Made by a program: the position numbers and the translations under genes
Origin: Paracoccaceae bacterium
GTDB taxonomy: Bacteria > Pseudomonadota > Alphaproteobacteria > Rhodobacterales > Rhodobacteraceae
DNA length: 36,640 bases
NCBI GenBank assembly: GCA_020425125.1
Contig: JAGQRV010000012.1
Span: forward strand, 1 to 36,640
Direction of reading: 5' to 3'
Notes under the pieces: generated by a model
Told to the model about the DNA's origin: nothing
Database searches by the model: none
What the model saw: only the letters and a program-made list of their open reading frames with translations
In this document: positions 1-9,017 of the stretch, piece after piece
How the letters are laid out: each line of letters starts with the position of its first letter
How positions within the stretch are numbered: position 1 is the first letter of the stretch

Positions 1-163
1 TCTCCAGCGGCTTGTGGGGCGGCGGCGGTGCAGTCTGCGCAAACGACGGCTCTGGGATGAATGGAAGCGCCAATGTCGCGAAGACGAGGGCCACCACTGA
101 AAGGAATTGGTGCGTCGGTCGCGCGTGGCTTCCATCGGGCGCCGGATTTGCATGGCGTGACAT
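1..163 (-). CDS. N-terminus of an exported protein, cut by the left window edge
   Basis: The first 54 codons of a minus-strand gene are visible and the rest lies left of the window. The ATG is at 163-161, preceded by an AGGAG Shine-Dalgarno about 9 nt upstream. The translation has a charged N-terminal region, a hydrophobic stretch at about residues 20-37 and an Ala-Gln site near residue 43 (ending SFAQ), followed by a proline-rich TAPPPPHKPLE segment. That is a typical Sec signal peptide with a mature exported protein starting around residue 44. It is divergent from the AraC-type gene at 456. Nothing in the visible part shows the function. Confidence 0.6.
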   Translation of the reverse strand, partial: MSRHANPAPDGSHARPTHQFLSVVALVFATLALPFIPEPSFAQTAPPPPHKPLE

Positions 164-455
164 CGGTCGTTGCTCCTGTTGCGTCCATCCCATGCAGCCC
201 TACAGCCGCCGGTCGTGGCTCTGGTCGTTTCTGCTATCGTTTCGAGACGGGCCGGGGCGACGGCCACAAACGCGACCAGCCCACCGGTCGTCCGGATCGG
301 TCCAGGGAATGACGGAGGCGAAGCCATCAAGCCGGCGAAAAAGGTTGCCCACCCTCCTGCATTTCTCTGGCGTCTGCCGAAGACCTCCGGGATTCGCTGC
401 CGATCCTATGGCAACGCGCTTCAACTTGTTTGCGAATTGAGGACACAATCGCCAC
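164..455. other. Divergent intergenic region, no gene seen
   Basis: This stretch lies between the left-running exported protein and the right-running AraC-type gene. Open frames here are low-complexity Arg/Ser/Pro translations with no recognisable domain. It probably holds promoters for both genes, but I could not pick out a convincing -35/-10 pair. Confidence 0.4.
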
Positions 456-1481
456 ATGACGGACCTCGAATCTCCGTACCGCCAGCGCGCCACGCTGCTG
501 ACCCACCTTCCGCCGCTGCTGGCCGAGTTCGGCGTGTCCCTCGCGCCGGTACTGGAAGGCACCGGGGTTTCGGCCGACCAACTCGTGCCTGGCGCCTATA
601 TCCCCTATGCGGGGATGCTGATGATCCTCGACCGTGCCGCGGCGCTGTCGGGTCGGGACGACTTGGGCGTCCTCCTCGGAGAGCGCCAGACACTCGCATC
701 GCTGGGGCCCGCCGGCCAGGTCATGACCCTCGCCGCGACAGTTGGCGAGGCGCTGAACGACTACAGCCAGTTCCATATGTGGAATTCCACGGGGGCGGCG
801 GCCTACGTGTATCGGACGCCTCTGGACGTCGTCTTCGGCTACGGGATCTACGATCCCGCCGGACCGGGCGCCGTCCAGATCCACAATCTGGTGCTGGCAG
901 CCGGCTGCATGCTGCTGCTGAAACTGACCGGCAAGAAGGTGCAGCCGGTCGAGATCTGGTCGATGGGGCCGCGGCCGTCGAAGCCGGCCCTCCTCGAGTG
1001 TCTGGCCGGATGCCCGGTTCGCTACCGTCAGGACCGAAGCTGCATCTTCCTGCCGCTGACGGAAGTGGACGCCCCGCTGCCGCGCGCCGACCGCACCGCT
1101 CATGCCGCGGCGCTGGCACAGCTCGCCGCTCGTACGGCACCGGGACCCTGGGGGATGGCGGCCCGGGTCCGCCATGCCTTGCGGGCCTCGATCGTGAGCG
1201 GACGCAGCGACATGCCGGAGATTGCCGTGCGACTTCAGCTACATCCGCGCACCCTGCGCAGAGCGCTCGAAAGGGAAGGTACGACCTTCGCGGCGTTGCG
1301 GGACGAGGTGCTCCACACGGTCGCACGCGAACTCTTGTCCCTCACGACGCTCCACGTCAGCGACATCGCGCTGGCGTTGAACTACGCCCACACCGGCGCC
1401 TTCAGCAACGCATTCCGTCGCTGGTCCGGAACCACGCCCTCCGAATGGCGGCGCCTGCATGCTGTTGGCTTGCCCCGTTAG
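456..1481 (+). CDS. AraC-family transcriptional regulator with Arabinose_bd-type N-terminal domain
   Basis: This is a 341-aa cytoplasmic DNA-binding regulator. Residues about 20-210 fit the ligand-sensing domain found in OruR/ArgR-type AraC regulators. Residues about 240-335 hold the two helix-turn-helix motifs (MPEIAVRLQLHPRTLRRAL, and VSDIALALNYAHTGAFSNAFRRWSGTTPSEWRR). The second ends in the F-x-R-x-F/W-x-G-x-x-P-x-x-W/Y-R signature of the family. Length is normal for this subgroup. The ATG at 456 follows a weak GAGG. Its target is unknown; the divergent exported protein is the nearest candidate, and an IS6 relic lies downstream. Confidence 0.9.
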   Translation: MTDLESPYRQRATLLTHLPPLLAEFGVSLAPVLEGTGVSADQLVPGAYIPYAGMLMILDRAAALSGRDDLGVLLGERQTLASLGPAGQVMTLAATVGEALNDYSQFHMWNSTGAAAYVYRTPLDVVFGYGIYDPAGPGAVQIHNLVLAAGCMLLLKLTGKKVQPVEIWSMGPRPSKPALLECLAGCPVRYRQDRSCIFLPLTEVDAPLPRADRTAHAAALAQLAARTAPGPWGMAARVRHALRASIVSGRSDMPEIAVRLQLHPRTLRRALEREGTTFAALRDEVLHTVARELLSLTTLHVSDIALALNYAHTGAFSNAFRRWSGTTPSEWRRLHAVGLPR

Positions 1482-1719
1482 GCTGATCGGAGGCATCCGA
1501 TCACCATTGATGATGTGAACGTCCCTCCGGCGGATCTCCGCATGCAGGACACGCAGCCTCAAATCCCGCGATCTCCGCAAGGCGCGTGGACTCGGGCGCG
1601 GCTGGCTGCCCAAGTGGTTTCTCGAAATCCACGGCCTCTGGACAGCGCAGTCCCTGCGGAGGCAGCGCCTGTGTCTCGAGCATGCGAAACTGATGACGCG
1701 CGACCGGAAGAGATCGGCG

Positions 1720-2165
1720 CGCAATGCGCCAGGTTGACATGGTTGAGGTGATTGATGACGGCGTCATGAGCGGACGCGACTCTCTGCAGACTTCGCACCC
1801 CCCGGAATCGTCCCTTGCGCGCTTTCGTCGTCGGAATGGACATGTGAATTCCCTGCCCGCCTGTTGAACGAGCGTGCGGTCGCCTGCCGGCCAGCCGCAT
1901 CGACCTCCCTCAACGCGGCGCCAAGAAACGGAAGCTCGTCCGCTTGGAAGTTGTGCAGCCGATCGCAGCGCTTCATCGATTTCTCCGAAAGTTTCAGCGC
2001 CCCCTTCCTGTCTCGCGTCTTGACTACCAGGCTTTCCGGGGCCGCCCCCTCACGCTCGTCAGCACGCTGGATGCGGTGCCGTTCGCCGTTGACCTTCACG
2101 AACAGATCGTTGAGGGGCAATTGCCAGGGAGGTCCGGAATGCAGGCGTTCGGCGCAGGCCCCAGA
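1720..2165 (-). pseudogene. IS6-family transposase relic (copy 1), frameshifted
   Basis: Translation of about 2120-1790 aligns with IS6-family transposases: DLFVKVNGERH, then ESLVVKTRDRKGALKLSEKSMKR, then a GAALREV block and a degenerate RAGNSH. These match the DEMFVKING, ESFVTGTRDKKAALKFLKKAMKK, GAALREVG and RAENSH blocks of the better copy at 17062-17538. The C-terminal block (RSLQRVASAHDAVINHLN) continues in another frame near 1790-1720, so there is at least one frameshift. The first catalytic Asp and the Glu are altered, and the N-terminal helix-turn-helix is not recognisable. This is a non-functional, strongly diverged remnant. Confidence 0.75.
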
Positions 2166-2191
2166 TGCACCTTCGGAGCCAGGGAACGCGC

Positions 2192-2992
2192 TCAGCCGAC
2201 CTTGGGCGTCGTGCCGGAGCGCGCACGCGAACTGAGGCTGCCGCCGTCAATCCGTCGAAGCGAGATCTCGAGCCGTGCTTCGGCCGCAGCAATTTCATTG
2301 AGGACGCGCCGCGTGTAGTTCATGTGGTCCTCCGCGGCGCGGCCGGCGGCCTCCGGGTCCCGGGACATCACCGCCTCGAAGATCGCCCGGTGCTGATCGC
2401 GCAGGATTTCCCGCACCTCGGGGCGTGCATAGAGCTTCTCCCGATTATGGAATACGCCCTTGCGCAGCATCCCCGACAGCGCCCGCATCACCTGTAGCAG
2501 CACGATATTGTGGCTTGCCTCGTAGATCGCGAGGTGCAGGTCGACGTCCCTCTCTGCTTCGTCGTGCGGATTGGCGTCCTTGTGGGCCGCGTCAATTCGC
2601 TCCATGCAGCGCTGCAGCGTCGCCCGATCCACGTCGTTCGCCCGTGTCGCCGCAAGAGTCGCGGCCATCGCTTCGAGCGACTGGCGCAGCTCCAGATAGT
2701 CATCGACCACATCGCTGCGCGTCGAGAGCAGCTCGATCAGCGGGTCGGTGATACTCGTCGCAAGTTGGGCGACAACCCGGGATCCACCAGGTCCTGCAAC
2801 CAGCAACCCCTTGTCCTCGAGCAACTTCATTCCCTGGCGCAGCGTCGGACGCGACACGTTCAGCCGCAGCGCCATCTCGCGTTCGGGCAGCAGTGGCTCG
2901 CCCGGGCGAAGCGAGCCTTCCAGGATCAGTTCCTCGATGTGTCGTGCGATCGATTCCGCGGCGCTGCCGCCTTTGATGTTGTCCCGCTCCAT
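2192..2992 (-). CDS. lldR: GntR/FadR-family regulator, probable lactate-responsive repressor
   Basis: This 266-aa protein has a winged helix-turn-helix at about residues 10-75 (EREMALRLNVSRPTLRQGMKLLEDKGLL) and an FCD ligand-binding domain at about 90-235 with metal-site histidines (DVDLHLAIYEASHN; RDQHRAIFEAV). The architecture is that of LldR/PdhR. A TTG 18 nt upstream is in frame, but the ATG at 2992 is preceded by GAGGGG at good distance and is preferred. It is divergent from the lactate genes starting at 3239, which is the usual arrangement for LldR and supports control of that operon, with D- or L-lactate as effector. The specific assignment is inferred from context. Confidence 0.88.
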   Translation of the reverse strand: MERDNIKGGSAAESIARHIEELILEGSLRPGEPLLPEREMALRLNVSRPTLRQGMKLLEDKGLLVAGPGGSRVVAQLATSITDPLIELLSTRSDVVDDYLELRQSLEAMAATLAATRANDVDRATLQRCMERIDAAHKDANPHDEAERDVDLHLAIYEASHNIVLLQVMRALSGMLRKGVFHNREKLYARPEVREILRDQHRAIFEAVMSRDPEAAGRAAEDHMNYTRRVLNEIAAAEARLEISLRRIDGGSLSSRARSGTTPKVG

Positions 2993-3086
2993 ACCTTTTT
3001 CACCCCTCAACCCGGCAGCCCGGCTCGGTTTGCTGACCGCGTCACCGTACCCGGACCCGCCATGCGGATAAAGCCGATTTTCCTTG

Positions 3087-3115
3087 TTGACAGTCTTGGT
3101 AATTTTTTTATACCA
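3087..3115 (+). promoter_or_regulatory. Promoter for the lactate operon with overlapping inverted repeat
   Basis: A consensus -35 TTGACA (3087-3092) is separated by 16 bp from TATACC (3109-3114). An inverted repeat TGGTA (3097-3101) / TACCA (3111-3115) with a 9-bp AT spacer overlaps the spacer and the -10, where a repressor would block transcription. TGGT/ACCA half-sites suit the GntR/FadR family, but the spacing is wider than the usual compact PdhR/LldR operator, so operator function is tentative. The whole 3095-3165 stretch is unusually A+T-rich for this window. Confidence 0.6.
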
Positions 3116-3238
3116 CGCTTAAGTCACAGGTTACTTGTAATTGATAAAATATTTCTTCGGTATTCTAAGTGATCCGAAGAGGGAGAGACTGGAAAATCCG
3201 GCGACCGCCGGCTTGTCGTCGCATGTGGAGGGGCATCA

Positions 3239-4987
3239 ATGACGATCTCAGATCAGGCATCCGTATCCGAGCCAAGTCTTCCGGTCCGCGACAGGCCGAA
3301 GAGGATGGCGTCCCGTGCGATGCTGATCAGCGACCTCGTTGGCATTGTCGGCGCCAAGCATGTCCTGACATCCGACCGCGACACGCGCGGCTACACGCGC
3401 GGATTCCGGTACGGCAGCGGCGCGGTTGCCGCAGTCGTCCGTCCCGGTACCCTTGTCGAACAATGGCGTGTCCTGAAGTCCGCCATCGCGTGCGGGCGCA
3501 TCGTGATCTTTCAGGCGGCCAATACCGGCCTCACCGGCGGGTCGACCCCATGGGGTGACGACTACGACCGCGAAATTGTCCTCGTCAGCCTGCGCCGCCT
3601 CAAGGGCATTCATCTGATCGACGGCGGGCGCCAGGCCGTGTGCTTGCCCGGCGCCACCCTTGATGCCCTCGAGAAGGCACTTCGTCCGCTTGGGCGCGAG
3701 CCGCATTCGGTCATCGGGTCGTCCTGCATTGGAGCCTCCGTACTCGGCGGCATCTGCAACAATTCGGGCGGGGCGCTGATCCAGCGTGGCCCGGCCTATA
3801 CCGAGATGAGCCTCTTCGCCGCGGTACGCGAGGACGGCTCGGTGGAGCTTGTCAACCACCTTGGTCTGCCGCTCGGCAACGACCCCGAAGAGATACTCGC
3901 CCGAGTCGAGCGCGGCGATCTACCCGAGCCCGAGCCGACCGAGGCATGGGCGTCGGACCGCGCCTACGTCACCCACATCCGTGACGTAGATGCCGCCACC
4001 CCCGCCCGCTTCAACGCCGACCCGCGGCGTCTGCGCGAAGCCGCAGGCTGCGCCGGCAAGCTTGCCGTCTTCGCAGTGCGGCTCGACACATTCGAAGCCG
4101 AGACCGAGACGGCGGTCTTCTACATCGGCACCAACGATCCGGACGAGCTGACCAAGATCCGCCGGCATATTCTCGCGAGCTTCGAGGAGCTGCCGATCGC
4201 CGGGGAATACATCCACCGCGACGCCTACGACGTGGCGGCGAAATACGGCAAGGATACCTTCCTCTTCATCCAGAAGGCGGGCACCGACCGGATGCCGGCG
4301 CTCTTCGCCGCGAAGGCGAAGGTCGACGCGCTGACCGAACGGCTCGGCCTCGGCGCGGCCGTCACCGACCGCGTGGCCCAGGGCATGGCCTCGCTCGCGC
4401 CGCAACACCTGCCGCAACGAATGAACGACTTCCGCGATCGGTACGAGCACCACCTTCTGCTCCGCATGGGCGGCGCCGGTATCGCCGAGGCCCGCGCCTA
4501 CCTGGCCACGATCTTCCCCTCGACGAGCGGCGACGTTTTCGAATGCACGCCCGATGAAGGCAAGGCCGCCTTCCTGCATCGTTTTGCCGTTGCCGGGGCG
4601 GCGGTACGCTATCGCGCCGTCCATCCGCGCGACGTCGAAGACATCGTCGCCCTCGACATCGCGCTGCGGCGCAACGACTGCGACTGGGTCGAGCGGCTCC
4701 CGCCGGAGATCGAGGGACAGATCGAGAAGAGGCTCTATTACGGCCACTTCTTCTGCCACGTGTTCCATCAGGACTACGTTGTGAAGAAGGGCCGCGACTG
4801 CCTCGCGCTCGAGCATTCCATGTGGAACCTCCTCGATGCGCGCGGGGCCGAATACCCGGCCGAACACAATGTCGGCCACCTCTACGAGGCGAAGCCGGCG
4901 CTGGCCGAATTCTACCGTGCGCTCGACCCCACCAACAGCCTCAATCCCGGCCTCGGCCATACCTCGAAGTGCGCCCACTGGCACTGA
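3239..4987 (+). CDS. dld: Quinone-dependent D-lactate dehydrogenase (Dld type)
   Basis: This 582-aa FAD flavoprotein oxidises D-lactate to pyruvate at the cytoplasmic membrane and passes electrons to quinone. It resembles E. coli Dld along its length. The PCMH-type FAD-binding domain contains AANTGLTGGSTPWGDDYDR and SSCIGASVLGGICNNSGGAL. The membrane-binding and cap domains follow, including ESxGCAGKLAVFAVRLDTFEAE-like and DRYEHHLLLRMGG-type blocks. The C-terminus ends DPTNSLNPGLGHTSKCAHWH. The start at 3239 has GGAGGGG just upstream and gives a slightly longer N-terminus than E. coli; Met codons at residues 23 and 28 are alternatives. It is first in the lactate operon, followed by the permease after 67 nt. 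Confidence 0.95.
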   Translation: MTISDQASVSEPSLPVRDRPKRMASRAMLISDLVGIVGAKHVLTSDRDTRGYTRGFRYGSGAVAAVVRPGTLVEQWRVLKSAIACGRIVIFQAANTGLTGGSTPWGDDYDREIVLVSLRRLKGIHLIDGGRQAVCLPGATLDALEKALRPLGREPHSVIGSSCIGASVLGGICNNSGGALIQRGPAYTEMSLFAAVREDGSVELVNHLGLPLGNDPEEILARVERGDLPEPEPTEAWASDRAYVTHIRDVDAATPARFNADPRRLREAAGCAGKLAVFAVRLDTFEAETETAVFYIGTNDPDELTKIRRHILASFEELPIAGEYIHRDAYDVAAKYGKDTFLFIQKAGTDRMPALFAAKAKVDALTERLGLGAAVTDRVAQGMASLAPQHLPQRMNDFRDRYEHHLLLRMGGAGIAEARAYLATIFPSTSGDVFECTPDEGKAAFLHRFAVAGAAVRYRAVHPRDVEDIVALDIALRRNDCDWVERLPPEIEGQIEKRLYYGHFFCHVFHQDYVVKKGRDCLALEHSMWNLLDARGAEYPAEHNVGHLYEAKPALAEFYRALDPTNSLNPGLGHTSKCAHWH

Positions 4988-5054
4988 GCGGCCGCGGCCC
5001 CCGCTGCATCCATAAAAATCGATCCGGCCATTGCGGCCACCACTGGAGGAAAAC

Positions 5055-6830
5055 ATGCCTGCCTTCCTGATATTTCTCTTGGCGTTGCTGCCCATCGCGA
5101 CGGTCTTCGTGCTGCTCGTCGTGCTGGCACGCTCGGCCAAGTTCTCCATGTTCGTCGCGTATATCGTCACGGCGCTGACCGCGCTCTTCGTCTGGGGCAC
5201 CGAGCCTGCCAAGGTGCTCGGCGCCACCGTCAACGGCGTCGTCACCGCCGCGAGCCTCCTTTACATCGTGTTCGGCGCGATCCTGATGCTTTACGCGCTT
5301 GAGGAGAGCGGTGGCATCCGGTCGATCCGGAACGGGTTCACCCGCATCTCGCCCGACCGGCGGGTGCAGGCGATCATCATCGCCTGGCTGTTCGGCTCGC
5401 TGATCGAGGGCGCCTCCGGCTTCGGCACTCCGGCGGCAATCGCGGCACCGCTCCTCGTCGCGATCGGATTCCCGGCGATGGCGGCTGTCATGGTAACGCT
5501 GATCATCCAGTCGACGCCCGTCTCGTTCGGCGCCGTCGGAACGCCCATCCTCGTCGGCGTCAATACCGGGCTGTCGGGTCAGGAACTCGTGGACTCGACG
5601 ATCGCGCCGATGCCCTTCTTCGAGTACCTGATGCACATCGCCACCAAGGTCGCGATGATCCATGGTCTGATCGGCTTCCTGATCCCGCTGATCATGATCG
5701 GCATGCTGACCCGCTTCTTCGGCGCCAACCGCTCGTTCGCCGAGGGCTTCCGCATCTGGAAGTTCGCGCTGTTCGCCGGCCTTGCCTTCACCGTGCCCTA
5801 CTACCTGATCGCCGCGACACTTGGACCGGAATTCCCGTCGCTGCTCGGCGGCATTATCGGCCTCGCCATCGTGATCCCGGCGGCCCGGCGCGGCTTCCTG
5901 GTGCCGAAGGACACCTTTGTCTTCCCGCCGCGCAAGGAGTGGGAATCGCATTGGGTCGGCAAGCTCGACGACCTTGAGGACCACCGTGCCGACGCGCCAC
6001 TGATGTCGCTCGCCAAGGCCTGGGCGCCCTATGTCTTCGTCGTGGCTCTTCTAGTCATCACCCGCACGATCGCGCCCGTAAAGGCATGGCTGACCTCGCC
6101 GGACGTGACGATCGCCCTCAACAACCTCTTCGGATCGGGCATCAACTCGCGCGTTCAGCTGCTCTACCTGCCAGGCACGGTCCTGATCCTCGCCTCTCTC
6201 TTCACCTTCGTCCTGCACCGGATGTCGGCGAAGGACTACGGCCGCGCCCTGCGCTCGTCGGGGATCACGATGCTTGCCGCCGCTCCGGCGCTGCTCCTTG
6301 CCGTGCCGATGGTGCAAGTCTTCCTGAACTCTGCCTCCGAGCACTTCGCATCGATGCCGATCGTGCTCGCAGAGGGCGTCTCCGCCGTCACCGGCAAGGC
6401 CTGGCCGCTCTTCGCACCGCTGATCGGGGCAATGGGCGCCTTCGTCGCCGGATCGAACACCATCTCCAACATGATGTTCTCGCTGTTCCAGTTCTCGACC
6501 GCCGACCAGATCGGCCTCGGGGCCAGCGGAGCGGCGCTGGTGGTGGCGCTGCAGGCGATCGGCGGCGCGGCCGGCAACATGATTTGCGTGCACAATGTCG
6601 TCGCGGCTTCTGCTACGGTGGGACTCGTGGACCGGGAGGGCGAGATCATCCGCAAGACGCTGATACCCATGGGCTACTATGTCGTCCAGGGCGGCCTGAT
6701 CGGTTCCGCACTGATCGCCGGCGGGTTCAATCTGTGGTGGATCGCCGCGATTGTCTGGGCCGCAGGCGTGCTTGCCGCAATGATGATGAACCGCGGTCGC
6801 CCGACTGGCGCCGCCGCTACGGCCAGGTGA
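5055..6830 (+). CDS. lctP: L-lactate permease, LctP family
   Basis: This 591-aa polytopic inner-membrane protein has about 12-14 hydrophobic segments. Family blocks include [38 protein letters not shown] and, near the C-terminus, [24 protein letters not shown] and [20 protein letters not shown]. LctP-family members import lactate (and often glycolate) with protons. ATG 5055 is preceded by GGAGG with ideal spacing; an in-frame TTG 24 nt upstream is less likely. It lies between dld and the LldEFG genes, with only 4 nt before lldE, so it is very likely co-transcribed. Confidence 0.95.
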   Translation: MPAFLIFLLALLPIATVFVLLVVLARSAKFSMFVAYIVTALTALFVWGTEPAKVLGATVNGVVTAASLLYIVFGAILMLYALEESGGIRSIRNGFTRISPDRRVQAIIIAWLFGSLIEGASGFGTPAAIAAPLLVAIGFPAMAAVMVTLIIQSTPVSFGAVGTPILVGVNTGLSGQELVDSTIAPMPFFEYLMHIATKVAMIHGLIGFLIPLIMIGMLTRFFGANRSFAEGFRIWKFALFAGLAFTVPYYLIAATLGPEFPSLLGGIIGLAIVIPAARRGFLVPKDTFVFPPRKEWESHWVGKLDDLEDHRADAPLMSLAKAWAPYVFVVALLVITRTIAPVKAWLTSPDVTIALNNLFGSGINSRVQLLYLPGTVLILASLFTFVLHRMSAKDYGRALRSSGITMLAAAPALLLAVPMVQVFLNSASEHFASMPIVLAEGVSAVTGKAWPLFAPLIGAMGAFVAGSNTISNMMFSLFQFSTADQIGLGASGAALVVALQAIGGAAGNMICVHNVVAASATVGLVDREGEIIRKTLIPMGYYVVQGGLIGSALIAGGFNLWWIAAIVWAAGVLAAMMMNRGRPTGAAATAR

Positions 6831-6834
6831 CGCC

Positions 6835-7599
6835 ATGAGCCCTGCATCCGGTCCCCGAGTCGGCCTTTTCGTCACCTGCCTGGTCGACGCGATGCGCCCG
6901 CAGATAGCCTTCGCCACGCTGCACCTGCTCGAAGAGGCCGGATGCATCGTCGAGGTGCCGCAGAAGCAGACCTGCTGCGGCCAGCCGGCCTGGAACAGCG
7001 GCGACAACAGGGACGCCGCCGCCCTGGCGCGCCAGGTGATCGCGGCCTTCGAGCCCTACGATTACCTCGTCGCCCCCTCTGGCTCCTGCGCGGGTACCAT
7101 CGCGCACTATCCGGAGCTTCTCGGCGAGGACCCCGTCTGGGGTCCCCGCGCCAGCGCGCTTGCCGCGAAGACCCACGAGGTGCTGAGCTTCCTCGTCGAC
7201 GTCCTCGGCCATGTGCCGACGGGACAGCGCCTCGAGGCGAGCGCCACATACCACGACAGCTGCTCCGGCCTGCGCGAACTCGGCGTTCACGACCAGCCGC
7301 GACGGTTGCTCGCCGCGGTCGACGGCCTGGAACTGCGACCGCTCGAGGGTGACAATGTCTGCTGCGGCTTCGGCGGCACCTTCTGCATCAAGTACCCGGC
7401 GATTTCGAACGCCATCGTCGGCGAGAAGGCCGCCGCCATCGAGGCGACCGGCGCCGACCTGCTGCTCGCCGGCGACCTCGGCTGCCTGATGAACATGGCC
7501 GGCAAACTGAACCGCAACGGATCAAAGGTGCGCTGCTTCCACACCGTCGAAATCCTTGCCGGGGGCGGCGACGGCCCAGCCATCGGAGAGCCGCAATGA
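6835..7599 (+). CDS. lldE: L-lactate oxidation subunit LldE/LutA (CCG-domain Fe-S protein)
   Basis: This 254-aa protein has two cysteine-rich CCG domains, with C47-C48-G49 (QTCCGQPAWNSG) and C176-C177-G178 (NVCCGFGG), the signature of LutA/LldE and related GlpC/HdrB-type subunits. With LldF and LldG it forms the iron-sulfur L-lactate dehydrogenase that converts L-lactate to pyruvate. The length matches the family. It starts 4 nt after lctP, and its stop overlaps the start of the next gene (ATGA), suggesting translational coupling. Confidence 0.95.
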   Translation: MSPASGPRVGLFVTCLVDAMRPQIAFATLHLLEEAGCIVEVPQKQTCCGQPAWNSGDNRDAAALARQVIAAFEPYDYLVAPSGSCAGTIAHYPELLGEDPVWGPRASALAAKTHEVLSFLVDVLGHVPTGQRLEASATYHDSCSGLRELGVHDQPRRLLAAVDGLELRPLEGDNVCCGFGGTFCIKYPAISNAIVGEKAAAIEATGADLLLAGDLGCLMNMAGKLNRNGSKVRCFHTVEILAGGGDGPAIGEPQ

Positions 7600-9017
7600 C
7601 AGTCGCCGACCAGCCGAGTTTCAAGGCCCGCGCAGACGCCGCACTGGCCGACCGGACGCTGAAGACCGCAATCGAGCGCACCACCGGCACCGCCGAGAGG
7701 AAGCGCGCCGCGGCGCTCTCCACATTCCCAGAATTCGAGGCCGCCCGGAGCCGCGGCAAGGCGATCAAGGACCATGTCATCGCCAACCTCGACCACTATC
7801 TCGAGACCTTCGAGCGCAACGCCGTCGCCTCCGGCGCCAGGGTCCACTGGGCCGCGACGGACGAGGAGGCCCGCGATATCGTCGTGCGCCTGTGCATCGA
7901 AGCGGGGGCGAAGCGCGTCACCCGATCGAAATCCATGCTTGGCGAGGAGATCGGCCTGCCCCAGGCTCTCGCAGACGCAGGGATCGAGCGGGTCGAGACC
8001 GATCTCGCCGAGCACATCATCCAGTTGGCGGGCGAGCATCCTTCTCACATCATCTGGCCAGCGATGCACCGCACCCGAGAGCAGGTCGCCGAGCTCTTCA
8101 AGGCCGACCACGTCCCGGCGCCAGACGCCGAGGATCCGGCCTCGATGGTGCAAAGCGCCCGCCGCGTGCTGCGGGAAAAGTTCCTCTCGGCCGATGTCGG
8201 CATTTCGGGCGCGAACTTCCTGATCGCCGACACCGGCGCGACCTGCACCGTAACCAACGAAGGCAACGCCGAACTCACGACGACGCCGCCGCGCGTCCAT
8301 ATCGTTACCGCCGGCATCGAAAAGCTGGTGCCCTCGACCGCACACGCGTTTGCACTCCTGCGACTTCTCGTGCGTTCGGCGACTGGCGGCGAACTCACCC
8401 AGTACACCACCTTCCACTGCGGGCCGAAGCGTTCGGGCGATGCTGACGGACCCGAGGAGATGCATATCGTCCTCGTCGACAACGGCCGCTCGACGATGAT
8501 CGCCGACGAATTCCGCGAGATGCTCCGGTGTATCCGCTGCGGCGCTTGCATGAATCATTGCGTCGTCTATCGCCAGATCGGCGGCCACGCCTATGGCGGC
8601 ACGTACCCAGGCCCGATGGGCGCGGCGCTGACCCCGGTCCTCGACGGGCTCGCCCGGTCCCGTGATCTGGCCTTTGCCTGCACGATGAACGGCCGCTGCG
8701 CCGAAGTCTGCCCGGTCAAGATCCCGCTTCCGACGCTCCTCCGCGCCTGGCGGGTTCGGAGCTGGAACGACGGCCTCGAGAAGGGCGTGGCGAGCGCCGC
8801 TGTCGGCGCCTGGGCGGCTGTCGCCCGCCGTCCGGGCCTTTACCGCCTTGTAAGCGGAGCAGGAGTCGGCATCCTCCGCCTGATCGGCACCACGGGCTGG
8901 ATCAAATCGCTGCCCTTCGTTGGCGGCTGGACCAAATACCGTGATCTCCCGGCACCTTCCGGCGGGACATTCATGGCGCGCTACAAGGCCGAGCGCGGGA
9001 AGGAGGCCGCGAAATGA
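7596..9017 (+). CDS. lldF: L-lactate oxidation iron-sulfur subunit LldF/LutB
   Basis: This 473-aa protein has an N-terminal LUD domain (about residues 60-300, with SKSMLGEEIGL and AD(T)GATCTVTNEGNAELTT-type segments). It also has two 4Fe-4S binding regions: C312-x2-C315-x2-C318-x3-C322 (CIRCGACMNHC) and C362-x5-C368-x3-C372-P (CTMNGRCAEVCP). This is the LutB layout, which moves electrons from lactate oxidation towards the respiratory chain. It overlaps its neighbours on both sides by ATGA. Confidence 0.95.
   Translation: MTVADQPSFKARADAALADRTLKTAIERTTGTAERKRAAALSTFPEFEAARSRGKAIKDHVIANLDHYLETFERNAVASGARVHWAATDEEARDIVVRLCIEAGAKRVTRSKSMLGEEIGLPQALADAGIERVETDLAEHIIQLAGEHPSHIIWPAMHRTREQVAELFKADHVPAPDAEDPASMVQSARRVLREKFLSADVGISGANFLIADTGATCTVTNEGNAELTTTPPRVHIVTAGIEKLVPSTAHAFALLRLLVRSATGGELTQYTTFHCGPKRSGDADGPEEMHIVLVDNGRSTMIADEFREMLRCIRCGACMNHCVVYRQIGGHAYGGTYPGPMGAALTPVLDGLARSRDLAFACTMNGRCAEVCPVKIPLPTLLRAWRVRSWNDGLEKGVASAAVGAWAAVARRPGLYRLVSGAGVGILRLIGTTGWIKSLPFVGGWTKYRDLPAPSGGTFMARYKAERGKEAAK

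Noticed and set aside
3920-5245. Long minus-strand open frame (441 codons) across dld and the start of lctP
   Set aside because: It is antisense to two clearly identified genes, its translation is rich in Arg, Gly, Glu and Val with no domain, and such shadows are expected at this G+C content.
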